The notes beneath the pieces are model-generated. The model did no database searches. It saw nothing but the letters and a program-made list of their open reading frames with translations, and was not told the DNA's origin. The translations under genes and the position numbers were made by a program. Shown in pieces: positions 48,531 through 56,913 of a stretch of DNA of 64,000 nt. Position 1 is the first letter of the stretch, and each line of letters starts with the position of its first letter. The DNA is from Falsiroseomonas frigidaquae (GTDB lineage Bacteria > Pseudomonadota > Alphaproteobacteria > Acetobacterales > Acetobacteraceae): positions 744,001 through 808,000 of the forward strand of contig NZ_JAAVTX010000002.1 of NCBI RefSeq assembly GCF_012163145.1, in the 5' to 3' direction.

Positions 48531-49025
48531 TCAGGTAACCCGGTCGAGCTCGGCGTCGCTCATGCCGCCAGGCACGATGGTCATCGGTACCAGCAGCTTG
48601 GTGGCGTAGCGACCGGTCAGCGCCTGGATCAGCGGGCCGGGGCCGGTTCCGCCGGTGGCGCTGGCCAGCACCAGGATGGAGATTCGCGGGTCCTCGGCCA
48701 GCAGCGCCAGCAGCTCGTCGCGCGCATCACCCTCCCGGATCAGCAGGATCGGCAGGCCGCCGGTCAGCTCGTTGACCTCGGCGGCGAGGCCGGAGAGCAG
48801 GCGCTCCGCCTCCTCCCGCCGTTCCTCGGCCAGCATGGCGCCGACGCCGGCCCATTCCACCTGGCCGGCCGGCTCGATCACCCGCAGCAGGGCCATGCGG
48901 CCGCCGGATTTGCGCACGCGCAGCGCCGCGTAGCGCAGCGCCACGCTGCGTTCCGCGCTGTCATCCACCACCACCAGGAAGACCCGGTCCCGCCGTGCCT
49001 GTGCGGCCTCCGCCGTCTCACCCAT
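48531..49025 (-). CDS. Universal stress protein family
   Basis: A 164-residue UspA-like protein: VFLVVVDDSAERSVALRYAA at the first strand and helix, then LLRVIEP, ILLIREGDARDELLALL, and SILVLASATGG. The usual C-terminal ATP-binding G-2x-G-9x-G(S/T) pattern is not well preserved, so it may not bind ATP. GAGGGG stands eight bases before the ATG. It follows the TIGR02186-like gene by 51 bases and may share its transcript with tauE. Confidence 0.87.
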   Translation of the reverse strand: MGETAEAAQARRDRVFLVVVDDSAERSVALRYAALRVRKSGGRMALLRVIEPAGQVEWAGVGAMLAEERREEAERLLSGLAAEVNELTGGLPILLIREGDARDELLALLAEDPRISILVLASATGGTGPGPLIQALTGRYATKLLVPMTIVPGGMSDAELDRVT

Positions 49026-49076
49026 TGCTCGATCCCCTCAATTTCCGGCGGAATCCCCAGCGAGGTGCGCGGCGGA

Positions 49077-49829
49077 TCAGTTGCGACGGAACACGACACT
49101 GCCGATCCAGCCGGCCATGGCCGCCAGGATGATGCAGGCGATGCCATACAGCACCGGCTGTTCCCGCGCGATGTCGGCGATCCAGGCGGCGGTGCCGGTG
49201 CGGACCACATCCAGCCGCAATTCCTGCCGCGCCACCACGCGGCGGTCACGCACCAGCATCACCTGCACCTGATAGATGCCGTGCGCAACCGTCGCCGGCA
49301 GCGGCAGGCGGGCATGGAACAGGCGGCCGCCGGAAACCTGGATCGGCCGGTCGCGGTCCACCCACAGCCCGGCATCCTGCTGCAGATCGGCCAGCGCCAG
49401 GCGGAAGGTCGGCCCCTGCGCGCCAAGCTGTACCAGCGGCAACTGGTCCAGCCCGAGGCGCAGCTCGGAGCGTTCGACCCGGTCCAGCATGGCCGGCACC
49501 GGGCGGGTGGAGGCCAGCGCCCAGTAGCTCGGCACCCGGTTGAAGCGGGCGGAGGCGCCGTTGATCCAGAAGCCCATGACGCTGACCTTCTGGCGCACGA
49601 TCATGGAGGTCTCGGGCCCGGTGACCAGCACCACCACCTCGTCGCCCTCCGGCCCGATCAGCCGTTCGGTGGCGCCGAAGACCAGGATCTCGGAGCCGGA
49701 GAAGGCGGTGGTCACCTCCACCCGGTTGACCGACAGCTCGGCCGCCAGCGAGGGCGGCGCGACGGCGGCCTCCTGCGCTACGGCGGCGGGGGCCAGCACC
49801 AGCAGCAGGGCCAGCCACAGCCACTTCAT
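49077..49829 (-). CDS. TIGR02186-type membrane-anchored periplasmic protein
   Basis: A 250-residue protein with an N-terminal signal segment (MKWLWLALLLVLAPAAVAQ), a beta-rich periplasmic domain (about 25-215) and one C-terminal membrane helix (about 222-245) ending in FRRN. It fits the conserved alphaproteobacterial family TIGR02186, whose genes usually follow a TauE/SafE permease, as here. Function is unknown; an accessory role for the permease is inferred. Its start overlaps the permease stop (ATGA). Confidence 0.8.
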   Translation of the reverse strand: MKWLWLALLLVLAPAAVAQEAAVAPPSLAAELSVNRVEVTTAFSGSEILVFGATERLIGPEGDEVVVLVTGPETSMIVRQKVSVMGFWINGASARFNRVPSYWALASTRPVPAMLDRVERSELRLGLDQLPLVQLGAQGPTFRLALADLQQDAGLWVDRDRPIQVSGGRLFHARLPLPATVAHGIYQVQVMLVRDRRVVARQELRLDVVRTGTAAWIADIAREQPVLYGIACIILAAMAGWIGSVVFRRN

Positions 49830-50734
49830 GGCACGGGACCGATGACGAACAGCGCCTCCGGCACCCGCAGCAGGTCCCACAGCAGGGACAGTGCCACCGC
49901 CAGCACCAGGGCGCCGAGCAGCGCGCGCATTTCCTCGCCGCGCAGCTTGGTGCCCATGGCGGCGCCGAACTGCGCGCCGGAGACGCCACCGGCCAGCAGC
50001 AGCAGGGTCAGCACGATATCGACGCTGCCGACCTGGATCGCCTGCAGGAAGGTGACGTTGGCGGTGACGAAGACCACCTGGAACAGGGAGGTGCCGATCA
50101 CCACCGCGGTCGGCATGCCGAGCAGGTAGATCATCGCCGGCACCAGCATGAAGCCGCCGCCGACGCCCATGATGGCGGACAGCACGCCGATGGCGAAGCC
50201 GATGCCGAGCGGCGGGATGACCGAGATGTACAGGCGGGACTTGCGGAACCGCATCTTGAAGGGCAGCCCGTGCATCCAGAGATGCTCGTGCAGCCGGGCC
50301 GGGCGGGACCGCTTGCGCCGCAGGATGGCGGCGACGCTTTCGCGCACCATCAGCGCGCCGACGCCGCCCAGCACCACGACGTAGAAGATGGCGACCGCGA
50401 GGTCGACCTGCCCGGCGCGCCGCAGCCAGGCGAACAACTGCACGCCGGCAAGCGAGCCGAAGAAGCCGCCGATGATGAGCACGGTGCCCATCCGCACATC
50501 GACATTGCCGCGCCGCCACTGGGCGATCAGGCCGGATACGGAGGCGCCGAGCGTCTGGTTGGCCCCCGAGCCTACGGCCACCGGGGACGGGATGCCGATC
50601 AGGATCAGCAGCGGAGTCAGCAGGAAGCCGCCTCCGACGCCGAACAGGCCCGAGAGCCAGCCCACGCCAAAGCCGATGCCCAGCAGCAGCAGGGCATCCA
50701 CCGACATCTCGGCAATCGGCAGATAGACCTGCAT
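49826..50734 (-). CDS. TauE/SafE family permease
   Basis: A 302-residue membrane permease of the TauE/SafE (DUF81) family, associated with export of sulfite, sulfoacetate or other organosulfonates. There are two homologous halves of hydrophobic segments. The first has FGVGWLSGLFGVGGGFLLTPLL and SGANQTLGASVSG. The second has IGVLSAIMGVGGGFMLVPAMIY and GTSLFQVVFVTANVT. The halves are joined by a basic cytoplasmic loop (about 130-160). ATG 50734 is chosen; an ATG ten codons later is also possible. It forms an operon with the TIGR02186-like and Usp genes. Confidence 0.88.
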   Translation of the reverse strand: MQVYLPIAEMSVDALLLLGIGFGVGWLSGLFGVGGGFLLTPLLILIGIPSPVAVGSGANQTLGASVSGLIAQWRRGNVDVRMGTVLIIGGFFGSLAGVQLFAWLRRAGQVDLAVAIFYVVVLGGVGALMVRESVAAILRRKRSRPARLHEHLWMHGLPFKMRFRKSRLYISVIPPLGIGFAIGVLSAIMGVGGGFMLVPAMIYLLGMPTAVVIGTSLFQVVFVTANVTFLQAIQVGSVDIVLTLLLLAGGVSGAQFGAAMGTKLRGEEMRALLGALVLAVALSLLWDLLRVPEALFVIGPVP

Positions 50735-50952
50735 TCCGCGGGCGAGTCTCGGCTGACGGCGTGGCAACAAGAGGGCGGGTATCAACCTCCGCGTCCATGC
50801 CCGCAACCCGCAAGCGGCCAATGAATGCGATCGTTCCGGTCAGATCGGCGTGCGCGCGGCAAGCGGGTGACACCTGCATGGCACGGCATGAAGCCGCATG
50901 ACGCGAGGCGGCCGATCCGCTATGCGCGGCATGCCCGGGACGTTGCAGGAAC

Positions 50953-52527
50953 ATGCCGATGATCCGCCGCCGACAGCTTCTGGCCAGCCTGTCGCTCGCC
51001 GCCCCCACCCTGGCTGCACCCAGCCTGCGCGCCCCGGCCGCGCAGGCGGCCACGCGGGTGGCGCTGCTGCACCTGAATGATTTCCACAGCCGGCACGAAG
51101 GCACGCAGGCCTCCGGCGCCGGCTGCCGCGTCGGCGCGCCCTGCGGCGGCGGCGCGGCGCGGCTGGTGGCCAGCTTCCATGCGGCGCGGGCGGCGGCGGT
51201 GGCGGAAAGCCGCGCGGTGCTGGCGCTGGATGCCGGGGACCAGTTCCTCGGCAGCCTGTTCTACACGCGGCACCGCGGCCTGGCCGAAGCGGCGGTGCAG
51301 CGGCAATGGGGCGTGCAGGCCATGGCGCCCGGCAACCACGACTTCAATGGCGGGCCGGAGACCCTGGCCGGCTTCCTGCGGGCGCTGGGCGCGCCGCTGC
51401 TGGCCGCGAACATGGATGTGGCGGGCGAACCTACGCTTGCCGGGCTGGTGGCGCCGCATGCGGTGTTCCGGCTGGGCGGCGCGCGCATCGGCGTGGTCGG
51501 GCTGACGCTGGAGAACATCCCGCAGATCTCCTCGCCCGGCCCGCATCTGCGCTTCACCGCGGCCGAGGAAGCCGCGGCGCGCTCGATCGCGGCGATCCGC
51601 GCCGAGGGTCCGGCCACCATCGTGGTGCTGTCGCATCGCGGGGTGGAGGCCGACCGTGCCCTGGCGGCGGCGGTGCCCGGCATCGACGTGATCGTCGGCG
51701 GCCATTCCCACACGCTGGTCAGCCCGCCCTTGCTGATGGACGGCGCGGACCGCGCGGTGCGGATCGTGCAGGCCGGGGCGCTGGGTCGCTGGCGCGGCCG
51801 GCTCGACCTCGACCTCGCCACCGATGGCCGCGTCGCCGCGCATGGCGGCGGGGCGCAGGAGATCACCGACGCGATGCCGGAGGACCCGGCAACGGCGGCG
51901 CTGGTGGCGGATTTCGCCCGGCCGCTGAACGAGATGCGCGCCCAGTTCGTGGCGCATTCCGCCGGCGGGCTGGAGAATACCAGCTGCCGGCTCGGCGAAT
52001 GCGCGGTGGGCAACCTGCTGGCCGATGCGCTGCTGCGCGCCGCGCCGCAGGCGGACCTGGCGCTGACCAATGCCGGCGGCATCCGCACCGGGCTGCCCGC
52101 CGGCACCATCACGCTGGGCGACGTGCTGACCACCCTGCCCTTCTCCAACACCCTGGCGACGGTGCGGCTGCGCGGGCGGGACCTGCGGGCGGCGCTGGAG
52201 AACGGGGTCTCGAACCCCGGCAGCGGCCGCTTCCCGCAGGTGGCGGGCGTGGTCTTCACCTGGAACCCGCTGGCCCCGGTGGGGCAGCGGATCGGCGAGG
52301 CGCGCATCACCACCGGCCGCCGCCCCGGCCCGGTCGACCCGGAGGCGGATTACCTGCTGGCCACCAACAACTTCATCCGCCGAGGCGGCGATGGCTACGC
52401 CATGCTGCGCGACCGGGCGCTGGAGGCCTATGACGAAGGCCCGCCGCTGGAGGATGCCTTCGCCGCGCATCTGGCCGCGCTCGGCCAGGTGGCGGCCCGG
52501 CTGGATGGCCGCATCGTCCTGCGCTGA
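50953..52527 (+). CDS. Exported 5'-nucleotidase / metallophosphatase
   Basis: A 524-residue two-domain 5'-nucleotidase of the UshA type. The export signal has a twin-arginine pattern (RRRQLLASLSLAAP), suggesting Tat transport. The metallophosphatase domain (about 38-290) contains LLHLNDFHS, DAGDQF, GNHDFN, LSHRGVEAD and GGHSHT. The C-terminal substrate domain (about 330-520) contains TNAGGIRTGLPAG, LPFSNTLATV and the GDGY loop. It hydrolyses nucleotides or UDP-sugars in the periplasm to release phosphate and nucleosides. A second ATG at 50959 has better spacing to AGGA. Confidence 0.92.
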   Translation: MPMIRRRQLLASLSLAAPTLAAPSLRAPAAQAATRVALLHLNDFHSRHEGTQASGAGCRVGAPCGGGAARLVASFHAARAAAVAESRAVLALDAGDQFLGSLFYTRHRGLAEAAVQRQWGVQAMAPGNHDFNGGPETLAGFLRALGAPLLAANMDVAGEPTLAGLVAPHAVFRLGGARIGVVGLTLENIPQISSPGPHLRFTAAEEAAARSIAAIRAEGPATIVVLSHRGVEADRALAAAVPGIDVIVGGHSHTLVSPPLLMDGADRAVRIVQAGALGRWRGRLDLDLATDGRVAAHGGGAQEITDAMPEDPATAALVADFARPLNEMRAQFVAHSAGGLENTSCRLGECAVGNLLADALLRAAPQADLALTNAGGIRTGLPAGTITLGDVLTTLPFSNTLATVRLRGRDLRAALENGVSNPGSGRFPQVAGVVFTWNPLAPVGQRIGEARITTGRRPGPVDPEADYLLATNNFIRRGGDGYAMLRDRALEAYDEGPPLEDAFAAHLAALGQVAARLDGRIVLR

Positions 52528-52534
52528 GGGCGGC

Positions 52535-53854
52535 TCAGCCGAAGGTGGCGAAGCCGGCCAGGCCACCGGCGACCAGCGCGGCGAGCGTGGCGCCCGCCAG
52601 GGGCAGCGCGAAGTCGCGCGGCCCGGCGGCGGAAGCCAGCAGCAGCCGCCCCATCGCATTCGCCGCCAGCGCCGCCAGCACGGCTTGGCCGATGGCGAGG
52701 CGCGGCACCGGATCCACCAGGCGCAGCGCACTGAGCACCGCGACATCCACGTCGAACACGCCGGACAGCGCCGAGCTGCCCAGCAGGCTGGCGGCGCCGA
52801 AGCTGCCGACCAGGGCGGCGCTGGCGGTGGAGACCACGGCGAAGCCGGCCGCGAAGACCAGCAGCGGCACCAGGTCGAAGGGATTGCGGGCGGGCCCGGC
52901 GGCGCCCTCGCCGCCGCCGCCACGCCAGATCAGCAGGCCCCCGCAGGCGGCGAAGACCAGCGCGGCAGCCAGGGCGGCGGGGGCCATGACGGGCAGCACG
53001 CCGGGATTGAGGATCAGCACCAGGCCGGTCACCCGAAGCACCGACACCATGGCGGCCAGCGCCGCCGCCCCGGCCAGCGGCCGGCTTGAACTTTCAGCCA
53101 AAGGCCGGCTGGAATTTTCAGCCAGCGGCCGGCTGGCATTCTCGGCCAAAGGCCGGCTTGCCTTCCCCGCCGCCGCGCTGCGGGCGAAGGCGAGGGTGAC
53201 GGCGGTGGAGGATACCACCGCCCCCAGCAGCCCCCCCGCCAGCACGCCGCGCCGTGGCCCCAGGATGCGGGTGGCGACATAGCCGAGATAGGAGATCGTC
53301 GCGGTCAGGACGGTGAAGAACCAGATCTCGCGCGGGTTGAGGCCGCCCCACGGGTCGATGGTGCGGTCCGGCAGCAGCGGCAGGATGATCGTGGTCATCA
53401 CCGCCAGCATCAACGCGGAGCGCAGTTCCACCCAGGACAGGCGCTTCACCAGGCGGTGCAGCACTTCCCGGCTCGCCAGGATCGCGGCCAGCGCGGCGCC
53501 GCCCGCCGCCGCCGCCCGCTGGTCCCCCACCACCGCCAGGGCGCCGAGGGCGAAGGTGCAGAGGCCGACGATGGCGCTGGTGGCGCTCAGGCTGTTCTCC
53601 TGCACCGCTTCCCGCGCCTGGAACCAGCCGAAGACCAGCGCGAAGCCGAGAAAGCCGACCGCCAGCACCAGCGCGGAGCCAAGGCTGGCGGCCAGCGCGG
53701 CCATCACGGCGCCGAGCAGGGCGGAGATGCCATAGGTGCGGATGCCGGCGGTGCGGCGGCCAGCCGCTTCCTCCCGCTCCCGCCAGCCGCGTTCCAGCCC
53801 GACCAGCAGGCCGATGGCGAGCGCGACGCCGAGGCGAAGGATCAGGTCATCCAT
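52535..53854 (-). CDS. MgtC/SapB plus DUF4010-type membrane protein with internal repeat
   Basis: A 439-residue integral membrane protein. The N-terminal MgtC/SapB-like domain (about 5-140) has ALAIGLLVGLERGWREREE and AGIRTYGISALLGA, followed by a DUF4010-type C-terminal half with about seven hydrophobic segments. Between them, residues about 231-258 are a perfect-register run of 8-residue repeats (SRPLAE units), encoded by a 24-bp DNA tandem repeat at 53079-53162. Function in the family is uncertain (Mg2+ or phosphate stress in relatives). It converges on the nucleotidase gene with seven bases between them. Confidence 0.85.
   Translation of the reverse strand: MDDLILRLGVALAIGLLVGLERGWREREEAAGRRTAGIRTYGISALLGAVMAALAASLGSALVLAVGFLGFALVFGWFQAREAVQENSLSATSAIVGLCTFALGALAVVGDQRAAAAGGAALAAILASREVLHRLVKRLSWVELRSALMLAVMTTIILPLLPDRTIDPWGGLNPREIWFFTVLTATISYLGYVATRILGPRRGVLAGGLLGAVVSSTAVTLAFARSAAAGKASRPLAENASRPLAENSSRPLAESSSRPLAGAAALAAMVSVLRVTGLVLILNPGVLPVMAPAALAAALVFAACGGLLIWRGGGGEGAAGPARNPFDLVPLLVFAAGFAVVSTASAALVGSFGAASLLGSSALSGVFDVDVAVLSALRLVDPVPRLAIGQAVLAALAANAMGRLLLASAAGPRDFALPLAGATLAALVAGGLAGFATFG
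53079..53162. repeat. 24-bp in-frame tandem repeat inside the MgtC/DUF4010 gene
   Basis: Units beginning GGCCGGCT start at 53079, 53103, 53127 and 53151: three full copies and half a fourth, differing at a few bases. Because 24 is a multiple of three, copy-number change would alter protein length without breaking the frame. Confidence 0.85.
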
Positions 53855-53900
53855 GCCTCCTCATGCCGCAGGGCGGGGGAGCAGGCCAGTGCCGCTGCGC

Positions 53901-54509
53901 CTACTCCGGCCGGACCGGCTGATGCGCCATGTAATGCGCGAGCGCGGCGATGGCGTCGTCCGGCACGCCGTACATCACCGCGTTCATGTTGGTGTCGGTG
54001 CCACGGCGCTGGCTGTCACGGTACTGGGCCAGCGTGTGGCGCAGGAAATCCTCCCGCTGCCCGGCGATGCGGGGGATCTGGTTGCGCCCGCTATAGTCCG
54101 GCAGGTGGCAGACGCCGCAATTCAGCGCGGCGGAAAGCTGCCGGCCGCGTTCCGCCAATGCCGCGTCGCGCGGGGCCAGACCGGGCGGCGGCGCCGCGGG
54201 CAGGCTGGCGTAATGCGCGGCCAGATCCTCGACAGCCTGGTCCTCCAGCCCCTGGGACAGTTCGTTCATCGGCGGCGCCTGGCGCAGCCCCTCGCGGAAC
54301 AGGATCATCTGCAGGGTGATGAATTCGGCGGGCTGGCCGGCGAGGGAGGGTATCCGCTCCAATTCGCTGACCCCGGCGGCGCCGTGGCAGCCGGCGCAGT
54401 TGCGTTCCGCGGCGATGGTGGCACCCCGCGCCGCGTCCTGCGCGGCGGCGGGGTGGAAGGCGCAGGCGACCAGGATGGCCGCCAGCAGGGCGAGATGAGG
54501 AAAAGTCAC
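53901..54509 (-). CDS. Di-haem cytochrome c (c4-like), GTG start
   Basis: A 202-residue periplasmic electron carrier. A signal peptide (LALLAAILVACAFHPAAA) precedes two cytochrome c domains with haem motifs CAGCH at 38-42 and CGVCH at 131-135. Candidate axial methionines are M81 and M174. The GTG start overlaps the stop of the sugar dehydrogenase gene by four bases (GTGA), so it is co-translated and is probably the electron acceptor of that enzyme, passing electrons to the respiratory chain (inference from pairing). Confidence 0.92.
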   Translation of the reverse strand: MTFPHLALLAAILVACAFHPAAAQDAARGATIAAERNCAGCHGAAGVSELERIPSLAGQPAEFITLQMILFREGLRQAPPMNELSQGLEDQAVEDLAAHYASLPAAPPPGLAPRDAALAERGRQLSAALNCGVCHLPDYSGRNQIPRIAGQREDFLRHTLAQYRDSQRRGTDTNMNAVMYGVPDDAIAALAHYMAHQPVRPE

Positions 54510-55726
54510 TGGCGATAGGTAATCCGGTAGATCGCGCCGTATTGCTCCTCCGCCACCAGCAGCGATCCGTCGCGCATCACATGCACATCGACGGGCCGGC
54601 CGAGGAAGCGGTTGTTCGCCTCGTCCCGGAAGCCTTCCAGGAAGGGCTCGATGCCGGTGACGCGGCTTTCTCCGTCCAGCTTCGCCACCACCACGTCGTA
54701 ACCGTTCAGGCCTTCCCGGTTCCAGGACCCGCGGCGGGCGATGAAGATCTGGTTGCGATAGGCCTCGGGGAACATGGTGCCGGTGTAGAAGCGCATGCCC
54801 AGCGAGGCGGTATGCGGACCTAACAGGGCGGCGGGCTGCTGGAACTCACTGCAATTGCGCTGCGCATGCGCGCCCGGATCGGCCCAGTCACCGACGCAGA
54901 AGGGAAAGCCGTGATCCTCGCCGCTGCGGCGGACGCGGTGCAGCGTGTCGTTCGGCATGTCGTTGCCGGCCCAGTCACGGCCATTATTGGTGGCCCACAA
55001 TTCCCGGGTCTGCGGGTGGTGGTCCATGCCGACGCTGTTGCGGATGCCGCGCGCCTCGATCCGCCGGTCGCTGCCATCCGGGCGGAAGGAGACCAGCAGG
55101 GCGAATTTGTCGCGGTCGAATTCGCAGATGTTGCAGGGCACGCCGACATTCATATAGAGGCGCCCATCGGGCCCGGCGGTGACGAATTTCCAGCCGTGAT
55201 GCTCCTCGGTCGGCAGTCCGAAGGCGGCGGTCAGGTCCGTGCCGCTGCCGGGATTGTCCAGGTTCTGCTCGATGTTGTCGAAGCGCAGCACCCGGTTGAT
55301 GGCGACGACGTACAGGTTGCCGTCCACCACCTCGATGCCGTTCGGCTGGTTCAGACCCTGCAGCAGCGTGCGGGTGCGGGTGGTGCCGTCCGGGTTGCGG
55401 GTGATGGCATAGACCCGGCCGATGGTGCGGCTGCCGGCGAAGATGGTGCCGTTCGGACCCTCCGCCATCATCCGCGCGCCGGGGATGCCATGGGCGTAGA
55501 CTTCGGCGGTGAAGCCCTGCGGCAGGCGGATGGCGGAAAGCGGCAGCTGGTCGCGCGGTGTCACGGTCAGGCGCGGGGCGTGCGGTGCCAGGTTGGCGGC
55601 CATGCCGCTGCCCTCGCGGCCGGCGGCCCAGGCGGGCGCCGGGGCGGGGGTCTGCTGGGCCTGCACGACCGGCGCCAGACAGAGCGCCGCGAGCAGGCCG
55701 GCCGCGGCGATTCGGGTTCGGACCAT
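54506..55726 (-). CDS. PQQ-type sorbosone/sugar dehydrogenase
   Basis: A 406-residue exported beta-propeller dehydrogenase of the soluble glucose dehydrogenase / L-sorbosone dehydrogenase group. A signal peptide (residues 1-23, ending VVQAQ) precedes a six-bladed propeller with LPQGFTAEVYAHGIPGARMM, GLNQPNGIEV, GRLYMNVG, GIRNSVGMDHHPQTRELW and NNGRDWAGNDMPNDTLHRV. The C-terminal DVHVMRDGSLLVAEEQYGAI is typical. PQQ as cofactor is expected from the family. GGGGGA lies seven bases before the ATG. It is coupled to the cytochrome c gene, and such pairs are common in acetic acid bacteria. Confidence 0.88.
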   Translation of the reverse strand: MVRTRIAAAGLLAALCLAPVVQAQQTPAPAPAWAAGREGSGMAANLAPHAPRLTVTPRDQLPLSAIRLPQGFTAEVYAHGIPGARMMAEGPNGTIFAGSRTIGRVYAITRNPDGTTRTRTLLQGLNQPNGIEVVDGNLYVVAINRVLRFDNIEQNLDNPGSGTDLTAAFGLPTEEHHGWKFVTAGPDGRLYMNVGVPCNICEFDRDKFALLVSFRPDGSDRRIEARGIRNSVGMDHHPQTRELWATNNGRDWAGNDMPNDTLHRVRRSGEDHGFPFCVGDWADPGAHAQRNCSEFQQPAALLGPHTASLGMRFYTGTMFPEAYRNQIFIARRGSWNREGLNGYDVVVAKLDGESRVTGIEPFLEGFRDEANNRFLGRPVDVHVMRDGSLLVAEEQYGAIYRITYRQ

Positions 55727-55883
55727 GTCTGTTTCCCCCATTCTTGTTGTGTTCGGGCGGACCATGGCGGGCCCGCTTCGCGCGGCAGGATGCAACCGCC
55801 GCGGGCAGGGCTTCAAGCGACTTTGCAACCGTTTGCGGCCCTGGCCGGTTGACGTCTGCGCCAGCACGGCCGAAACGGCCTGG

Positions 55884-56495
55884 ATGCCGGAGACCCCCGA
55901 AGGCGAGCCTCGCCGCTTCGCCCCCGCCGCCGCCCGCAACCGGGACCCGATCCTGGCCGCGCTGCGCCCCCTGCTGCCGCCCGCCGGCCTGGTGCTGGAG
56001 GTGGCCAGCGGCACCGGGGAGCATGCGCTGCACCTGGCCCAGGCGCTGCCCGGCCTGGTGTTCCAGCCGAGCGACCCGCAGGCGGAATCCCGTGCCAGCA
56101 TCGATGCCTGGTGTTCGGGGCAGGCCAATATCCGCCCGGCCCTGGCGCTGGATGCCACCGCGCCGGATTGGAAGCTGGACCGCGCCGATGCGGTGCTGTG
56201 CATCAACATGATCCACATCGCGCCCTGGCTGGCGACGCTCGGCCTGCTGCGCGGCGCCGCGCGCATCCTGCCGGAAGGCGCGCCGCTGGTGCTGTACGGC
56301 CCCTATATCCAGGCGGGAGTGGAGACGGCGCCGAGCAATCTCGATTTCGACGCCAGCCTGCGCGCCCGCGACCCGTCCTGGGGCCTGCGGCGGCTGGAGG
56401 ATGTGGCGACGGAGGCTGCGGCGGCCGGCTTCGGCGCGCCCACCGTCACGCAGATGCCGGCCAATAATCTGCTGGTGGCGTTCCGGCGGGGCTGA
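55884..56495 (+). CDS. DUF938 SAM-dependent methyltransferase-like protein
   Basis: A 203-residue class I methyltransferase fold protein of the DUF938 family. Motif I reads LVLEVASGTGEHALHLAQ. The acidic residue after strand 2 is in FQPSDPQ, and CINMIHIAPW and LVLYGPY are the other conserved segments. Substrate is unknown. The ATG at 55884 lies directly before the family start (PRRFAPAAARNRDPIL); the frame extends upstream without coding character. It converges on the Asp-repeat gene with seven bases between them. Confidence 0.85.
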   Translation: MPETPEGEPRRFAPAAARNRDPILAALRPLLPPAGLVLEVASGTGEHALHLAQALPGLVFQPSDPQAESRASIDAWCSGQANIRPALALDATAPDWKLDRADAVLCINMIHIAPWLATLGLLRGAARILPEGAPLVLYGPYIQAGVETAPSNLDFDASLRARDPSWGLRRLEDVATEAAAAGFGAPTVTQMPANNLLVAFRRG

Positions 56496-56502
56496 TCAGG
56501 CC

Positions 56503-56805
56503 TCAGTCGTCGTCCCGGTCGTCGTCGTCCCGGTCGTCGTCGTCCCGGTCGTCATCATCGTGGTCGCGACGTGTCCGGCGCCGGTCCTCGCCGCGCCCGC
56601 GGTCGTCATCCTCCCGCCAGCGTTCGGTCCGCGTCCAGCCGCGGCGCTCCCGCCCGTTTTCCACCACCAGGGATTCCACCCGGGTGCAGCGGCCATCGGA
56701 GCAGTTGGAGGAACTGTTGGAGGACTGGCTTTCGGCCATGGCCCCGAGCGGCGCCAGCCAGATGGCGAGCAACCCGGTGACCGCGGCGCGGCGGATCTGT
56801 CGCAT
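56503..56805 (-). CDS. Exported protein with Asp-rich tandem-repeat tail
   Basis: A 100-residue protein with a signal peptide (basic MRQIRR, hydrophobic AAVTGLLAIWLAPLG, cleavage after AMA near 24). A short Ser/Asn-rich segment with two cysteines follows, then an Arg/Glu stretch. The C-terminus is built of DRDDD units encoded by a 15-bp tandem repeat (56506-56565). No family is recognised. The acidic tail may bind divalent cations in the periplasm (speculative). AAGGAGG lies ten bases before the ATG. It is separated by 108 bases from the end of the EI gene. Confidence 0.65.
   Translation of the reverse strand: MRQIRRAAVTGLLAIWLAPLGAMAESQSSNSSSNCSDGRCTRVESLVVENGRERRGWTRTERWREDDDRGRGEDRRRTRRDHDDDDRDDDDRDDDDRDDD
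56506..56565. repeat. 15-bp tandem repeat coding for DRDDD units
   Basis: GTCGTCGTCCCGGTC occurs exactly at 56506, 56521 and 56536, with a degenerate fourth copy at 56551. Copy-number change keeps the reading frame of the exported Asp-repeat protein. Confidence 0.9.
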
Positions 56806-56913
56806 GGCGGAGAAACCTCCTTCGCTGAACCATGCCGATTGCGCCGGTCCTGCGAGGCAGATGGGCGGCACCTTCGCGGCGACAAAGCGGCGGAGCATCA
56901 CGCCACCGCGAGG

